Positions 5,973-12,463 of a stretch of 12,960 nt of DNA are shown here, piece after piece. The stretch is from Thermoprotei archaeon (GTDB lineage Archaea > Thermoproteota > Nitrososphaeria > Geothermarchaeales > JDFR-13), in contig DQVL01000104.1 in the NCBI GenBank assembly GCA_015661745.1, positions 1 to 12,960 on the forward strand. Reading direction: 5' to 3'. How positions within the stretch are numbered: position 1 is the first letter of the stretch; every line of letters starts with the position of its first letter. A program made the translations under genes and the position numbers. The notes below the pieces were generated by a model. The model was not told the origin of the DNA, did not search any database, and saw nothing but the letters and a program-made list of their open reading frames with translations.

Positions 5973-7427
5973 ATGAAGGGCTCTAGTAAACTGATTATTT
6001 TTCTTATAATACTTCTTATACTTGGTGTGCTTGCCTTAAGTGTTATCCTTAGTCAACCACCTGTGGAGGATGCTGAGGAACCTGATGTTGATGATGAGTC
6101 TGTGTTTGAGCCGCCGGTGGAGGCTGATACAGATGGGTTGGAGCCTTATATAGTCGGTGTATTTAACGGTACAGTTGACGATGTATATCTCGATGGAAAT
6201 ATGTTATACCTCACTATACGTGAGAGTAATGCTGAGTTGAATAGGAGCTGGCTATATATCTATGTATATGATTTAATTGATGAAGTCTTCATCGATAAGA
6301 TACTCGTTACTGAGGCTCAATATGCAGAGATACCTATATATAGGATTCTAGATATATCGGATGGAAAGGCATATATATACACGTGGGTAGGTGGTGGTAG
6401 ATCCTTCATCCCTTTGATAGACCGCTTCTCCATTTCTAGTGGAGGTGAATTTGAGTTTAAGGTTGTCGATCTTGGGGGTGTGGGGACTCCATATACCTAT
6501 AGATTGAATATTGGGCGTGGACTTGGGTCTGAGTATGGTTTATTAACTACATATGAGGTTCTAGATGGAAACAGGTTTATATTGAGAGTATATGACCTAG
6601 ACTCGGGTGTTCTATATGTTGAGTTTGATAGAGAGTTGTATGGTATAGAGGGGTTAACCGATTTAGTTAATGTATATTCATCTATTAAAGAGGGTGTCCT
6701 GACAGCTATATTCCTAGGTTATGAAGCTGACTATGATATTGGTAGGCTTAGAATATATAACGTCATTATAAGATTCGACATACTCGCTTCAGAATTAAAT
6801 ATTGAGGTATATCCAACTAGGATATATGGAGCATATGGAGGTATTATGGGGGCCACCGCTTATGTAGATGATAGCTACTACTATCTATTTACAGCCTACG
6901 AGTTATATGGTGAGTCTGGACCAGTCTATATATATGATGTGGAGTCGAGAAGTCTTTTAGACGGCTCACTACAGTGGGAATATCAAGGGAATTTCACTCC
7001 TAGTGAGATGAATAGAAGTGCATATATATCCTCATATGTCGATGATGATATATTCTATGTATCATGGATATTTATAGCTGGATATAGTTCAGGAGAAGAA
7101 CTCTTTAATCTACCCGGATGGGGAGCCATGTATGAGAGGCGAACCCTTTTAATATTTGTTGGGATGGTCTATGAAGGAGGCGGTGGATTCTATAAGGTGG
7201 GTAACAAGTTATATATTCCATGGATAAAATATTCAAGTGGTTCAGGTATTGAGGATCTTATCCTCTATAATATATCTCAAGATGGTGTTGAAGATGTATA
7301 TAACTTATATGGTTCTGGATATGAAGGATCTAAATTTGTAGTATTTAACTCTAAACTATATTTAATTGGATACGAGTTGGATAGTTTTGGACTTGTAACT
7401 AGAGGGGTTATATTAAGAATTATATAG
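5973..7427 (+). CDS. Membrane-anchored extracytoplasmic protein, probable beta-propeller
   Basis: A 484-residue protein with an N-terminal hydrophobic segment (about residues 7-27, LIIFLIILLILGVLALSVIL) after a short basic stretch, which acts as a signal anchor or uncleaved signal. A Pro/Asp/Glu-rich linker (about 30-57) follows, then roughly 425 residues of short alternating strands rich in Tyr, Gly and Asp, with recurring units such as DGNMLYLTI, DGKAYIYTW, DGNRFILRVYDL and GNKLYIPWI. This is the look of archaeal secreted beta-propeller proteins distantly like WD40. There are no cysteines and no lipobox. N-x-S/T sites (for example NGT, NRS, NFT) could be glycosylated on the outside. No enzyme motif is visible. 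CutA follows after 16 bases. The fold call rests on pattern, not on a search. Confidence 0.68.
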   Translation: MKGSSKLIIFLIILLILGVLALSVILSQPPVEDAEEPDVDDESVFEPPVEADTDGLEPYIVGVFNGTVDDVYLDGNMLYLTIRESNAELNRSWLYIYVYDLIDEVFIDKILVTEAQYAEIPIYRILDISDGKAYIYTWVGGGRSFIPLIDRFSISSGGEFEFKVVDLGGVGTPYTYRLNIGRGLGSEYGLLTTYEVLDGNRFILRVYDLDSGVLYVEFDRELYGIEGLTDLVNVYSSIKEGVLTAIFLGYEADYDIGRLRIYNVIIRFDILASELNIEVYPTRIYGAYGGIMGATAYVDDSYYYLFTAYELYGESGPVYIYDVESRSLLDGSLQWEYQGNFTPSEMNRSAYISSYVDDDIFYVSWIFIAGYSSGEELFNLPGWGAMYERRTLLIFVGMVYEGGGGFYKVGNKLYIPWIKYSSGSGIEDLILYNISQDGVEDVYNLYGSGYEGSKFVVFNSKLYLIGYELDSFGLVTRGVILRII

Positions 7428-7443
7428 AGAAAATCTATATCTC

Positions 7444-7776
7444 ATGTTGTGGGTGTGTAAAGTGGGTTTAAAGATTATCTATACTACAATAGGTAGGGAT
7501 GATGCACGTGAATTTGCTAGGAAACTTGTTGATGGAGGGCTTGCTGCATGTGTGAATATAGTTGATATACACTCTGTATATAGGTGGGAAGGGAGTATAT
7601 ATAGTGAGGATGAATCCCTCTTAATAATTAAGGTTTCGGAGGAGGTATTTAATAAGACTTATAAGTATATCCTTGAGAATCATCCATATGAACTGCCTGA
7701 GTTATTAGTTATATCTCCAGATAAAGTCTTTGAAAAATATGAGGACTGGGTTATAAACTCCTGTACCTATGAATAA
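7444..7776 (+). CDS. cutA: CutA1-like divalent-cation tolerance protein
   Basis: A small cytoplasmic protein of the trimeric, ferredoxin-like CutA family, linked in bacteria to copper/divalent cation tolerance but of uncertain molecular role. Family landmarks are KIIYTTIGRDDAREFARKLVDGGLAACVNI near the N-terminus (strand, helix and the CVN segment), YRWEGSIYSEDESLLIIKV in the middle (the Y.W.G..... E..L..K pattern) and HPYELPELLVI towards the end. CutA proteins usually begin only a few residues before the IIYTT strand, so GTG 7462 (giving VGLKIIYTT) is a better biological start than ATG 7444. The gene sits 16 bases after the propeller-like gene and ends 20 bases from the convergent IMP dehydrogenase stop. 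Confidence 0.9.
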   Translation: MLWVCKVGLKIIYTTIGRDDAREFARKLVDGGLAACVNIVDIHSVYRWEGSIYSEDESLLIIKVSEEVFNKTYKYILENHPYELPELLVISPDKVFEKYEDWVINSCTYE

Positions 7777-7780
7777 TTTT

Positions 7781-7790
7781 GTAAAAAAGA
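7781..7790 (-). terminator. Short T-run after IMP dehydrogenase in the convergent gap
   Basis: Only about 20 bases separate the convergent stops. Positions 7783-7788 read as TTTTTT on the minus strand, just after the IMP dehydrogenase stop, and may serve as an archaeal oligo-T termination signal. On the plus strand CutA has only TTTT (7777-7780). Confidence 0.35.
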
Positions 7791-7795
7791 TTTGG

Positions 7796-9259
7796 TTAGT
7801 AGTTGCTTCCCTTAGGAATTATTATATCGTGGGGGTGTATCTCATTATATCCATTTGGTAATATATATCCAAATCTAGCTTTATCCCATAGTTCATATAT
7901 ATCCCTAGCTCCTACATATCCCATGGAAGCCTGTAAACCCCCTATAAGTTCTCTAATTAGGTCTTTGACAGCCCCCCTATATGGGACCCACCCCTCAACT
8001 CCCTCATCTACTTCTTTGGATGGCTTGGAGTATCTATCTAGATCGGCTCTCTTACTCTTGGCTCTTGCACTCCCCATACCATAATATTCTTTATAGTATT
8101 TCCCATGGATAGCTATGAGTCTACCTGGACTCTCCTTAGTCCCGGCAAATAAATTTCCTATCATCACAGATGATGCGCCCGATGCCAATGCTAATGCTAT
8201 GTCGCCTGTATTTTTAATTCCTCCATCTGCTATAACAGGTATTGTACCATGTAGACCCAGCTCCTCCAAAGCCTCCGATGCCTGTATTGTTGCATATAAT
8301 GTTGGTGAAGCCACTTTAGTTACAACCCCTGTTGTACATATTGATCCACTGCCTATTCCAACCCTTAGACCAGCTATATCCTCGATCCTAGTAAGTGTCT
8401 CTAATACTCCTTCTTTAGTCCCCAGATTCCCCGCTATAACATCTGCGGATACATTATTAACTATCTTTTTAGTTGCTTTGATTACGTTTTCATTGTGGAA
8501 GTGGGCTACATCGATAACGAGTATATCTACATATCTATCTAGTTTCTTTGCCCTCTCAATGTCATATGGTGATATAGCAGCTCCAACAAGTAGCCTACCT
8601 TCTTCATCCCTACTTGCCATTGGATATTTACCTCTAAGCTCAAGATCCTTGATTGTGATCAAGCCCTTCAATACCCATTTATCATCTACAATAGGTAGTT
8701 TCTCCACCCTATGTCTCTGCATAAGTCTCTTAGCCTCATCTATGGAGACCTCAGTATTTGCTACGACCAACCTATTTTTCGGGGTCATAACATCACTTAC
8801 CGTAACATTCCTATCTGAATACCTTACATCCCTCCATGTGACTATCCCAACCAGTCTATCCCCATCCTCAACAACTGGTAAGCCATGTATATCATAAGTC
8901 TCCATAATTTCTACAGCTTCTGAAACTGTTGCCTCGGGCTTTATAACTATTACATCCCTTATAATTGTAGACTCTGCCCTCTTAACCTTTTTAGCCATCG
9001 AAACCTGTTCATCAACACTACAGTTTCTATGTAATATACCTAATCCACCTTCTCTAGCCAATGCAATAGCCAATTCTGATCCTGTAACGGTATCCATAGG
9101 AGATGATATAAATGGTAGATTAATTGTATATCTCTTAGATGCCTTCGATCTGAGATTAACCTCTTTAGGCTCTACATATGTCTTTCCTGGCAGTATAATT
9201 AAGTCGTTGAATGTATATATGGTATCTATTTTTAACAGTTTATTTAAAAATCTCCCCAT
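7796..9259 (-). CDS. guaB: Inosine-5'-monophosphate dehydrogenase
   Basis: Oxidises IMP to XMP with NAD+, the committed step to GMP. The 487-residue protein has the full layout: the N-terminal barrel start with ISSPMDTVTGSELAIALA (51-68) and GGLGILHRN, two CBS domains inserted at about 100-205, then GIGSGSICTT (301-310) with catalytic C308, IADGGIKNTGD (343-353), VMIGNLFAG (365-373), YYGMGSARA (392-400) and the flap R409-Y410. The Asp loop reads DVAHFHN (250-256), where most archaeal and bacterial enzymes have a glycine after the histidine (D-x-AHGH); this is a mild oddity next to an otherwise standard protein. The start ATG 9259 is preceded by AGGTGG on the minus strand five bases away. It is a single-gene unit, convergent with cutA. 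Confidence 0.96.
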   Translation of the reverse strand: MGRFLNKLLKIDTIYTFNDLIILPGKTYVEPKEVNLRSKASKRYTINLPFISSPMDTVTGSELAIALAREGGLGILHRNCSVDEQVSMAKKVKRAESTIIRDVIVIKPEATVSEAVEIMETYDIHGLPVVEDGDRLVGIVTWRDVRYSDRNVTVSDVMTPKNRLVVANTEVSIDEAKRLMQRHRVEKLPIVDDKWVLKGLITIKDLELRGKYPMASRDEEGRLLVGAAISPYDIERAKKLDRYVDILVIDVAHFHNENVIKATKKIVNNVSADVIAGNLGTKEGVLETLTRIEDIAGLRVGIGSGSICTTGVVTKVASPTLYATIQASEALEELGLHGTIPVIADGGIKNTGDIALALASGASSVMIGNLFAGTKESPGRLIAIHGKYYKEYYGMGSARAKSKRADLDRYSKPSKEVDEGVEGWVPYRGAVKDLIRELIGGLQASMGYVGARDIYELWDKARFGYILPNGYNEIHPHDIIIPKGSNY

Positions 9260-9264
9260 TTAAA

Positions 9265-9290
9265 CCACCTAATTTAAAATATTTATAATA
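9265..9290 (-). promoter_or_regulatory. guaB: Promoter and ribosome site of IMP dehydrogenase
   Basis: On the minus strand a TATA element TTATAAATA lies at about 9281-9289, and AGGTGG at 9265-9270 lies five bases ahead of the ATG. The TATA box is close enough that the transcript may begin at or just before the ATG, so it is unclear whether the ribosome site is used. Confidence 0.5.
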
Positions 9291-9497
9291 TCTATTATGA
9301 AGTCGATATATTAACTTTACCAATATAGGTATCGCGGAGAATATTCAATCGGTTGCGTGTCACACCTCAAATAGAATTTTATTTTGTTTCCTAAAAAAGA
9401 CCTATAATGTAATGTAAAACCTAACATCAACTCTACTAAAAAATTTTATTAGGTAAATTAGAAGTCTGGATTAGGGTGGGGGCAAAGCTTTAACTAT

Positions 9498-9539
9498 AAC
9501 TGTGGGAAGTCTCCGTGCGCAAGCGTGGGGTAGTTCACT
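9498..9539 (+). mobile_element. Solo right end of an IS200/IS605-type element (relic)
   Basis: A hairpin with arms CTCCGTGC (9511-9518) and GCGTGGGG (9523-9530) closes a GCAA tetraloop, with G-U pairs allowed. It runs into GGGGTAGTTCACT (9527-9539). The same 13 bases occur at 12451-12463, directly downstream of a tnpB relic, in the same orientation. In one frame this segment reads LWEVSVRKRGVVHY, which parallels WGNPIRRGGVVHS in the other copy, as expected for the 3' end of tnpB and its overlapping right end. No tnpB body is recognisable upstream here. Identification as IS605-type rests on the match to the second copy. Confidence 0.5.
9527..9539 (+). repeat. Repeat copy 1 of GGGGTAGTTCACT
   Basis: Exact 13-base direct repeat of 12451-12463. 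Here it forms the 3' side and tail of a hairpin with a GCAA loop. Confidence 0.8.
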
Positions 9540-9602
9540 ATCCCTTCATTATATGAGGTGATATGTCTATAATAATTTAAAAAATATATATTGGAGAACT
9601 TA

Positions 9603-9635
9603 ATATTTATAAATTATATATATAATACCGGGGAG
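9603..9635 (+). promoter_or_regulatory. Promoter and ribosome site of the exported cytochrome gene
   Basis: The TATA element ATTTATAAA (about 9604-9612) is followed by an A+T-rich stretch and by GGGGAG (9630-9635), four bases ahead of ATG 9640. Transcription would begin close to 9633-9638 if the usual spacing holds, so the leader is very short. Confidence 0.5.
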
Positions 9636-9639
9636 AGAT

Positions 9640-10662
9640 ATGAAGAATAGGCGAGACTTTATAAAATATTTATCGGCTGTAGCATTAGCCTCATCCATAT
9701 ATCTTATGGTTGACACAAAAAAGGTTGAGGCGTCATCTATTCCAATAGTTCAGACAAATGAGATCCCACCTCTTCCCTGGCCATATGTAGAGTTGGATGT
9801 TGAAGAGGTTAGAAAACTTGGTCATCTGGGATATTACGCATTTGCATGTAGTGGAGGCGCGTTCTGGGCAATTATTATATCACTTAGGGATAAAGTCGGC
9901 TATCCATATACTCTTCTCCCCCTCCCCTCTATAGATGAGGTTAAACAGGCTGTTAAAGAGAAGGTCCATATTAATGTCCCACTTATCCATGGAGAGGGTG
10001 GTGCATTTGGATGGGGTAGTTTATGTGGAGCCTTAAATGGTGCTGGCGCGGCAATATCTATGGTATCTGAAAATTGGAAGGAGATTGGTAAGATATTATT
10101 TAGATGGTATGAAACATTTCCATTCCCTAGTGATGCCAGTAATGAATATGCTGTTAATCATCAGTTCTTGGTTGAGAAATATAAGAGTGATAAGCCCCTC
10201 CCCAGAAGTGTAAGTAACTCAGTTTCTTGTCATGTATCTGTCTCTAGATGGTGTGTTAAATCTGGTTATGCTAGTGGGTCTAAAGAGAGATCTGAGAGGT
10301 GTGGTAGATTAACAGGGGATGTAGCGGCTATGGCTGTTGAGCTCTTAAATGCCGATTTAAGGGGTGAATTGGATACAGTAGCTAAACTTACATTTACACC
10401 TGAGACCCTAGAATGTAGAATATGTCACTATAAAGGTAAGGATTATGAGATGGGACAATTCACAAGAGGTTTTCTCCAGTGTGAGTCTTGCCATACTGAT
10501 ATGAGACCTCATATATCGAGTAATACATTAAATACTGCATTTGATGTACCAATAGGTACATGGTCTCTACTTGCAGCTGGTCTAGCTATTGTCGGTACTG
10601 GTATACACCTGGGTAGGAAGATGCTAAATAGTAGGAAGGGTGGTAAGGGTGGAGAGAGTTAG
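9640..10662 (+). CDS. Tat-exported C_GCAxxG_C_C redox protein with two c-type heme sites (split-Soret-like cytochrome)
   Basis: A 340-residue exported redox protein. The N-terminus NRRDFIKYLS with a following hydrophobic stretch (to about 24) is a twin-arginine (Tat) signal, implying export in folded form. The core matches the C_GCAxxG_C_C family: C70 in FACSGGA, CGALNG (C129-G134), C197 and C205, with an additional C221. Two CxxCH heme-attachment motifs follow, CRICH (259-263) and CESCH (281-285). This order, cysteine core then two hemes, resembles split-Soret cytochrome c of sulfate reducers. A C-terminal membrane helix (about 303-325) followed by a basic tail anchors the protein with the hemes outside. 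The stop overlaps the start of the cytochrome b gene by 23 bases, so the two are translationally coupled. The substrate is unknown; cofactor content (iron-sulfur cluster plus two hemes) is inferred. Confidence 0.85.
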   Translation: MKNRRDFIKYLSAVALASSIYLMVDTKKVEASSIPIVQTNEIPPLPWPYVELDVEEVRKLGHLGYYAFACSGGAFWAIIISLRDKVGYPYTLLPLPSIDEVKQAVKEKVHINVPLIHGEGGAFGWGSLCGALNGAGAAISMVSENWKEIGKILFRWYETFPFPSDASNEYAVNHQFLVEKYKSDKPLPRSVSNSVSCHVSVSRWCVKSGYASGSKERSERCGRLTGDVAAMAVELLNADLRGELDTVAKLTFTPETLECRICHYKGKDYEMGQFTRGFLQCESCHTDMRPHISSNTLNTAFDVPIGTWSLLAAGLAIVGTGIHLGRKMLNSRKGGKGGES

Positions 10663-11329
10663 GGTTTTGAGGCATGAACTAACATTTCGAGTTCTACATT
10701 GGGTTATAGCCGTATTAGGTATAATACTTGGTATAACTGGGGTATCAATATCAGAGTATCTGGATCTTCCTATTATAGATATGGGGTTAGCTAGAAATAT
10801 ACATATTGTGGTTGGACTATTCTTCGTAGCTTTTTCATGGCTTTTTCTATATATCTTTATAGCTAGTGGGGAATATAACTGGGTTAGTCTTAAAAGATTG
10901 GGTTATGGATTTGAGTATTTAATGCATGAGATAAAGCTATTTTTCAAGGGTGAGCATATAGAGGAACCTATAAAATATGATATTGGGAAGCGGCGGTATA
11001 TAGAGAAGGTCATACCTACAGAGATACTTTCATGGTGGGGTTGGTTCTTAACAGGTCTAATTCTTATATCTACTGGTTTGGCCCTTATATATCCTGATGA
11101 ATTGATGTTTATAAATAGATTCTGGAGTTTCCTTATCCCTGATCTTGGGGGTGAACCGACTGTAGCAACTAGGCTAGTCCATCTATTTGCAGCCGGCTTC
11201 TCTCTAGCCATCTTTATAGTACATGTATATTCTAGCTGGGTATACGGACTAATAGGCTCCATTATCCATGGTTATAGGATGGAGAAGGTCGTTAAGAAGA
11301 AGTCTAGGAAGAAGGTCGTTGTCTATTAG
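10640..11329 (+). CDS. Four-helix cytochrome b subunit (formate dehydrogenase gamma/Ni-hydrogenase cytochrome b type)
   Basis: A 229-residue integral membrane protein with four predicted helices: about 17-36, 53-74, 129-150 and 178-199. Candidate heme b ligands are H20 in helix 1, H55 at the start of helix 2, and H181 and H195 in helix 4. The 14-residue spacing of the last two, and one histidine in each of helices 1 and 2, matches the diheme pattern of the FdnI/HyaC-type cytochrome b family. Such subunits pass electrons between the quinone pool and a periplasmic partner. The start is GTG 10640 (alternative GTG 10649), inside the end of the preceding exported cytochrome gene, which is the obvious partner. 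The tail is strongly basic (KKKSRKK), consistent with a cytoplasmic C-terminus. The direction of electron flow cannot be judged. Confidence 0.86.
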   Translation: MVRVERVRVLRHELTFRVLHWVIAVLGIILGITGVSISEYLDLPIIDMGLARNIHIVVGLFFVAFSWLFLYIFIASGEYNWVSLKRLGYGFEYLMHEIKLFFKGEHIEEPIKYDIGKRRYIEKVIPTEILSWWGWFLTGLILISTGLALIYPDELMFINRFWSFLIPDLGGEPTVATRLVHLFAAGFSLAIFIVHVYSSWVYGLIGSIIHGYRMEKVVKKKSRKKVVVY

Positions 11330-11340
11330 AATATTCATCT

Positions 11341-11350
11341 TTATTTTTTT
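11341..11350 (+). terminator. Oligo-T terminator after the cytochrome genes
   Basis: TTATTTTTTT, with seven consecutive T at 11344-11350, begins 12 bases after the cytochrome b stop. T-runs of this kind end archaeal transcripts. It also separates the cytochrome unit from the convergent vapBC genes, whose last stop is at 11369. Confidence 0.55.
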
Positions 11351-11368
11351 CCTGTCTAAACATTGGGT

Positions 11369-11833
11369 TCATGTAGTTTGATAACCGGTTTGATTGGGTC
11401 TCTCCACTCTGTAGTCTCTGATATGTTTAATTAGACTTGGGTTATTAACCTTGGATATTAGTTTCTCATCCGCTGTATAGAGTATAGCCCTCATTATATG
11501 GGCGATAGCAATGTAACTTGCATCGTATATTGTGACTCCATATTTTAATGCTGTCCTTACACTCTCCCTTAAATACTCCCCCTTTAAAGGTATGTCTAGA
11601 AATTGATATGCATGTAGAACCTCTCCTATCTCATTTATTTCATCCTCTCCATATATGCCTGAGTAGCGGAGGGCGTTCAAGACTTCATAGTAGATTATGT
11701 TTGGGACAGCTATATCAATTACTTGATTAACATAGTCTAACCTTAATCTATCCGCCTCTCTATAATATTCCTCCTGTATAAACCATTTAACCACTATAGA
11801 TGCGTCTGGGACTATTACCTCGACTCTCTCCAT
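11369..11833 (-). CDS. vapC: VapC-type PIN-domain toxin ribonuclease
   Basis: A 154-residue PIN-domain protein, the toxin of a type II toxin-antitoxin pair; family members are Mg-dependent ribonucleases that cut tRNA, rRNA or mRNA. The acidic PIN residues are present: the first Asp in VPDASIVVKWF (about residue 10), the Glu in IIYYEVLNALR, the Asp in VTIYDASYIAIA and the Asp in LYTADEKLI. All four expected acidic positions are intact, so the toxin should be active. The ATG at 11833 lies inside the end of vapB (19-base overlap), with GGAG just ahead, giving coupled translation after the antitoxin. The RNA target is unknown. Confidence 0.92.
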   Translation of the reverse strand: MERVEVIVPDASIVVKWFIQEEYYREADRLRLDYVNQVIDIAVPNIIYYEVLNALRYSGIYGEDEINEIGEVLHAYQFLDIPLKGEYLRESVRTALKYGVTIYDASYIAIAHIMRAILYTADEKLISKVNNPSLIKHIRDYRVERPNQTGYQTT

Positions 11834-12054
11834 CTCCTAATCTCCTCTACGGAGCTCCAGCTTACTCCCCTTCTCCTAAGACTCTCTGTAACAGTTGATG
11901 CCCATAATAATCTCCTCCTATCTATCTTCCTCTTCATCTCCTCCTCAATCTTTCTTGCTATAGCATCTCTAATGACTTCACTCCAGTTTATATAGCGTAG
12001 TTCATCCATCATCCTCTTCATCTTATCATCTATCCTAACTGTTATAATAGGCAT
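11815..12054 (-). CDS. vapB: VapB-type ribbon-helix-helix antitoxin
   Basis: A 79-residue antitoxin that should bind and block the adjacent VapC and repress its own operon. The N-terminus PIITVRIDDKMKRMMDELRYINWSEVIRDAI has the strand-helix-helix pattern of ribbon-helix-helix DNA-binding proteins, with strand ITVRID and the second helix starting at WSEV. The C-terminal half is basic and Arg/Trp-rich (for example SWSSVEEIRRWRESR) and is expected to wrap the toxin. The gene order antitoxin-toxin with overlapping ends is typical. The ATG 12054 lies 13 bases from a perfect inverted repeat that covers the promoter, the likely operator. Confidence 0.9.
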   Translation of the reverse strand: MPIITVRIDDKMKRMMDELRYINWSEVIRDAIARKIEEEMKRKIDRRRLLWASTVTESLRRRGVSWSSVEEIRRWRESR

Positions 12055-12066
12055 TATCTACACCTA

Positions 12067-12105
12067 ATATACATTTATATACGCCTCACGTATATAAATG
12101 TATAT
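12067..12105 (-). promoter_or_regulatory. vapBC promoter/operator: perfect 17-bp inverted repeat
   Basis: The arms ATATACATTTATATACG (12067-12083) and its exact reverse complement (12089-12105) flank the five-base spacer CCTCA. Each arm contains a TATA-like TTTATATA, and on the minus strand the TATAAA-like element at about 12076-12083 or 12091-12098 lies 25-45 bases ahead of the vapB ATG. A dimeric ribbon-helix-helix antitoxin binding both arms would cover the TATA box and block transcription factor access. Binding itself is inferred. Confidence 0.75.
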
Positions 12106-12216
12106 ACAAAACCCGAATAGAGGATACAGAGTAGAGTTGGATCAACAGATCCCATGGAATAAATATTTATAGATTAGGAAAATCTAGATCAATTAAATTT
12201 TTATCTTTTCATTGCT
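12106..12216. other. A+T-rich spacer without a gene
   Basis: No coding region is supported between the vapBC operator and the tnpB relic. A short hairpin, TAGATT (12170s) with AATCTA after five bases, precedes an AAATTTTTAT stretch, but it is too weak to call a terminator. Confidence 0.5.
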
Positions 12217-12463
12217 TGCAAGACCTTTTCCGAATGGGTGGGGATACGCAAGGGGGGTGGGTAGAGAAGGTAGTTTTAAATATTCCTGTAAACCGAGAAT
12301 TTTCTGGGATGTTTCCATTGAGAAAGATGACCTGAATAGCCAATGCCTTAGTGAGAGGCGTGGGATGGGGGAGTTGTGAAACCCCTAAACCCCCGGATGA
12401 AGCATTGGTTGGGAGCCAGCATGGAATGGGGAAATCCTATACGACGGGGCGGGGTAGTTCACT
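12217..12463 (+). pseudogene. tnpB: Decayed tnpB 3' end with right end of an IS200/IS605-type element
   Basis: Pieces of a TnpB C-terminus can be followed across several frames. At 12217-12240, CKTFSEWVG resembles the zinc-ribbon start SKTCSECG with key Cys codons mutated. At 12310-12327, CFH-stop-ER is followed, after one extra base, by DLN (12329-12337), the end of the RuvC domain (usually DRDxNAA). After a second extra base the reading goes ANAL, then VRGVGWGSCETPKPPDEA (12351-12404). So at least two frameshifts and one stop lie inside the conserved part. The relic ends in GGGGTAGTTCACT (12451-12463), the right-end motif also found at 9527-9539. Nothing of the N-terminal two thirds or of a tnpA gene is seen. 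The transposon cannot be active by itself. The family is assigned by motif recognition only. Confidence 0.62.
12451..12463 (+). repeat. Repeat copy 2 of GGGGTAGTTCACT
   Basis: Exact 13-base direct repeat of 9527-9539, lying at the end of the tnpB relic. Its hairpin is less clear here than in copy 1, as expected of a more decayed end. Confidence 0.8.

Larger units (their letters stand above)
9300..9602. other. Intergenic gap with transposon right-end-like segment
   Basis: Between the IMP dehydrogenase promoter and the promoter of the cytochrome gene there is no credible coding region. The left part (9300-9470) is A+T-rich and only holds a small palindrome, GTGTCACAC (9357-9365). The right part (about 9470-9540) is suddenly G-rich and contains the hairpin and GGGGTAGTTCACT motif listed separately. 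The shift in composition fits an inserted and decayed mobile fragment. Confidence 0.6.

Noticed and set aside
8115..8897. Long open frame of 260 codons on the plus strand
   Set aside because: It lies fully antisense to the CBS and barrel parts of IMP dehydrogenase, has a Ser/Pro/Thr-rich composition without motifs, and reflects codon bias of the real gene.
9357..9365. Palindrome GTGTCACAC as an operator or the left end of a mobile element
   Set aside because: The arms are only four bases with a one-base centre, it lies about 100 bases upstream of guaB and has no second copy, so chance is a sufficient explanation.
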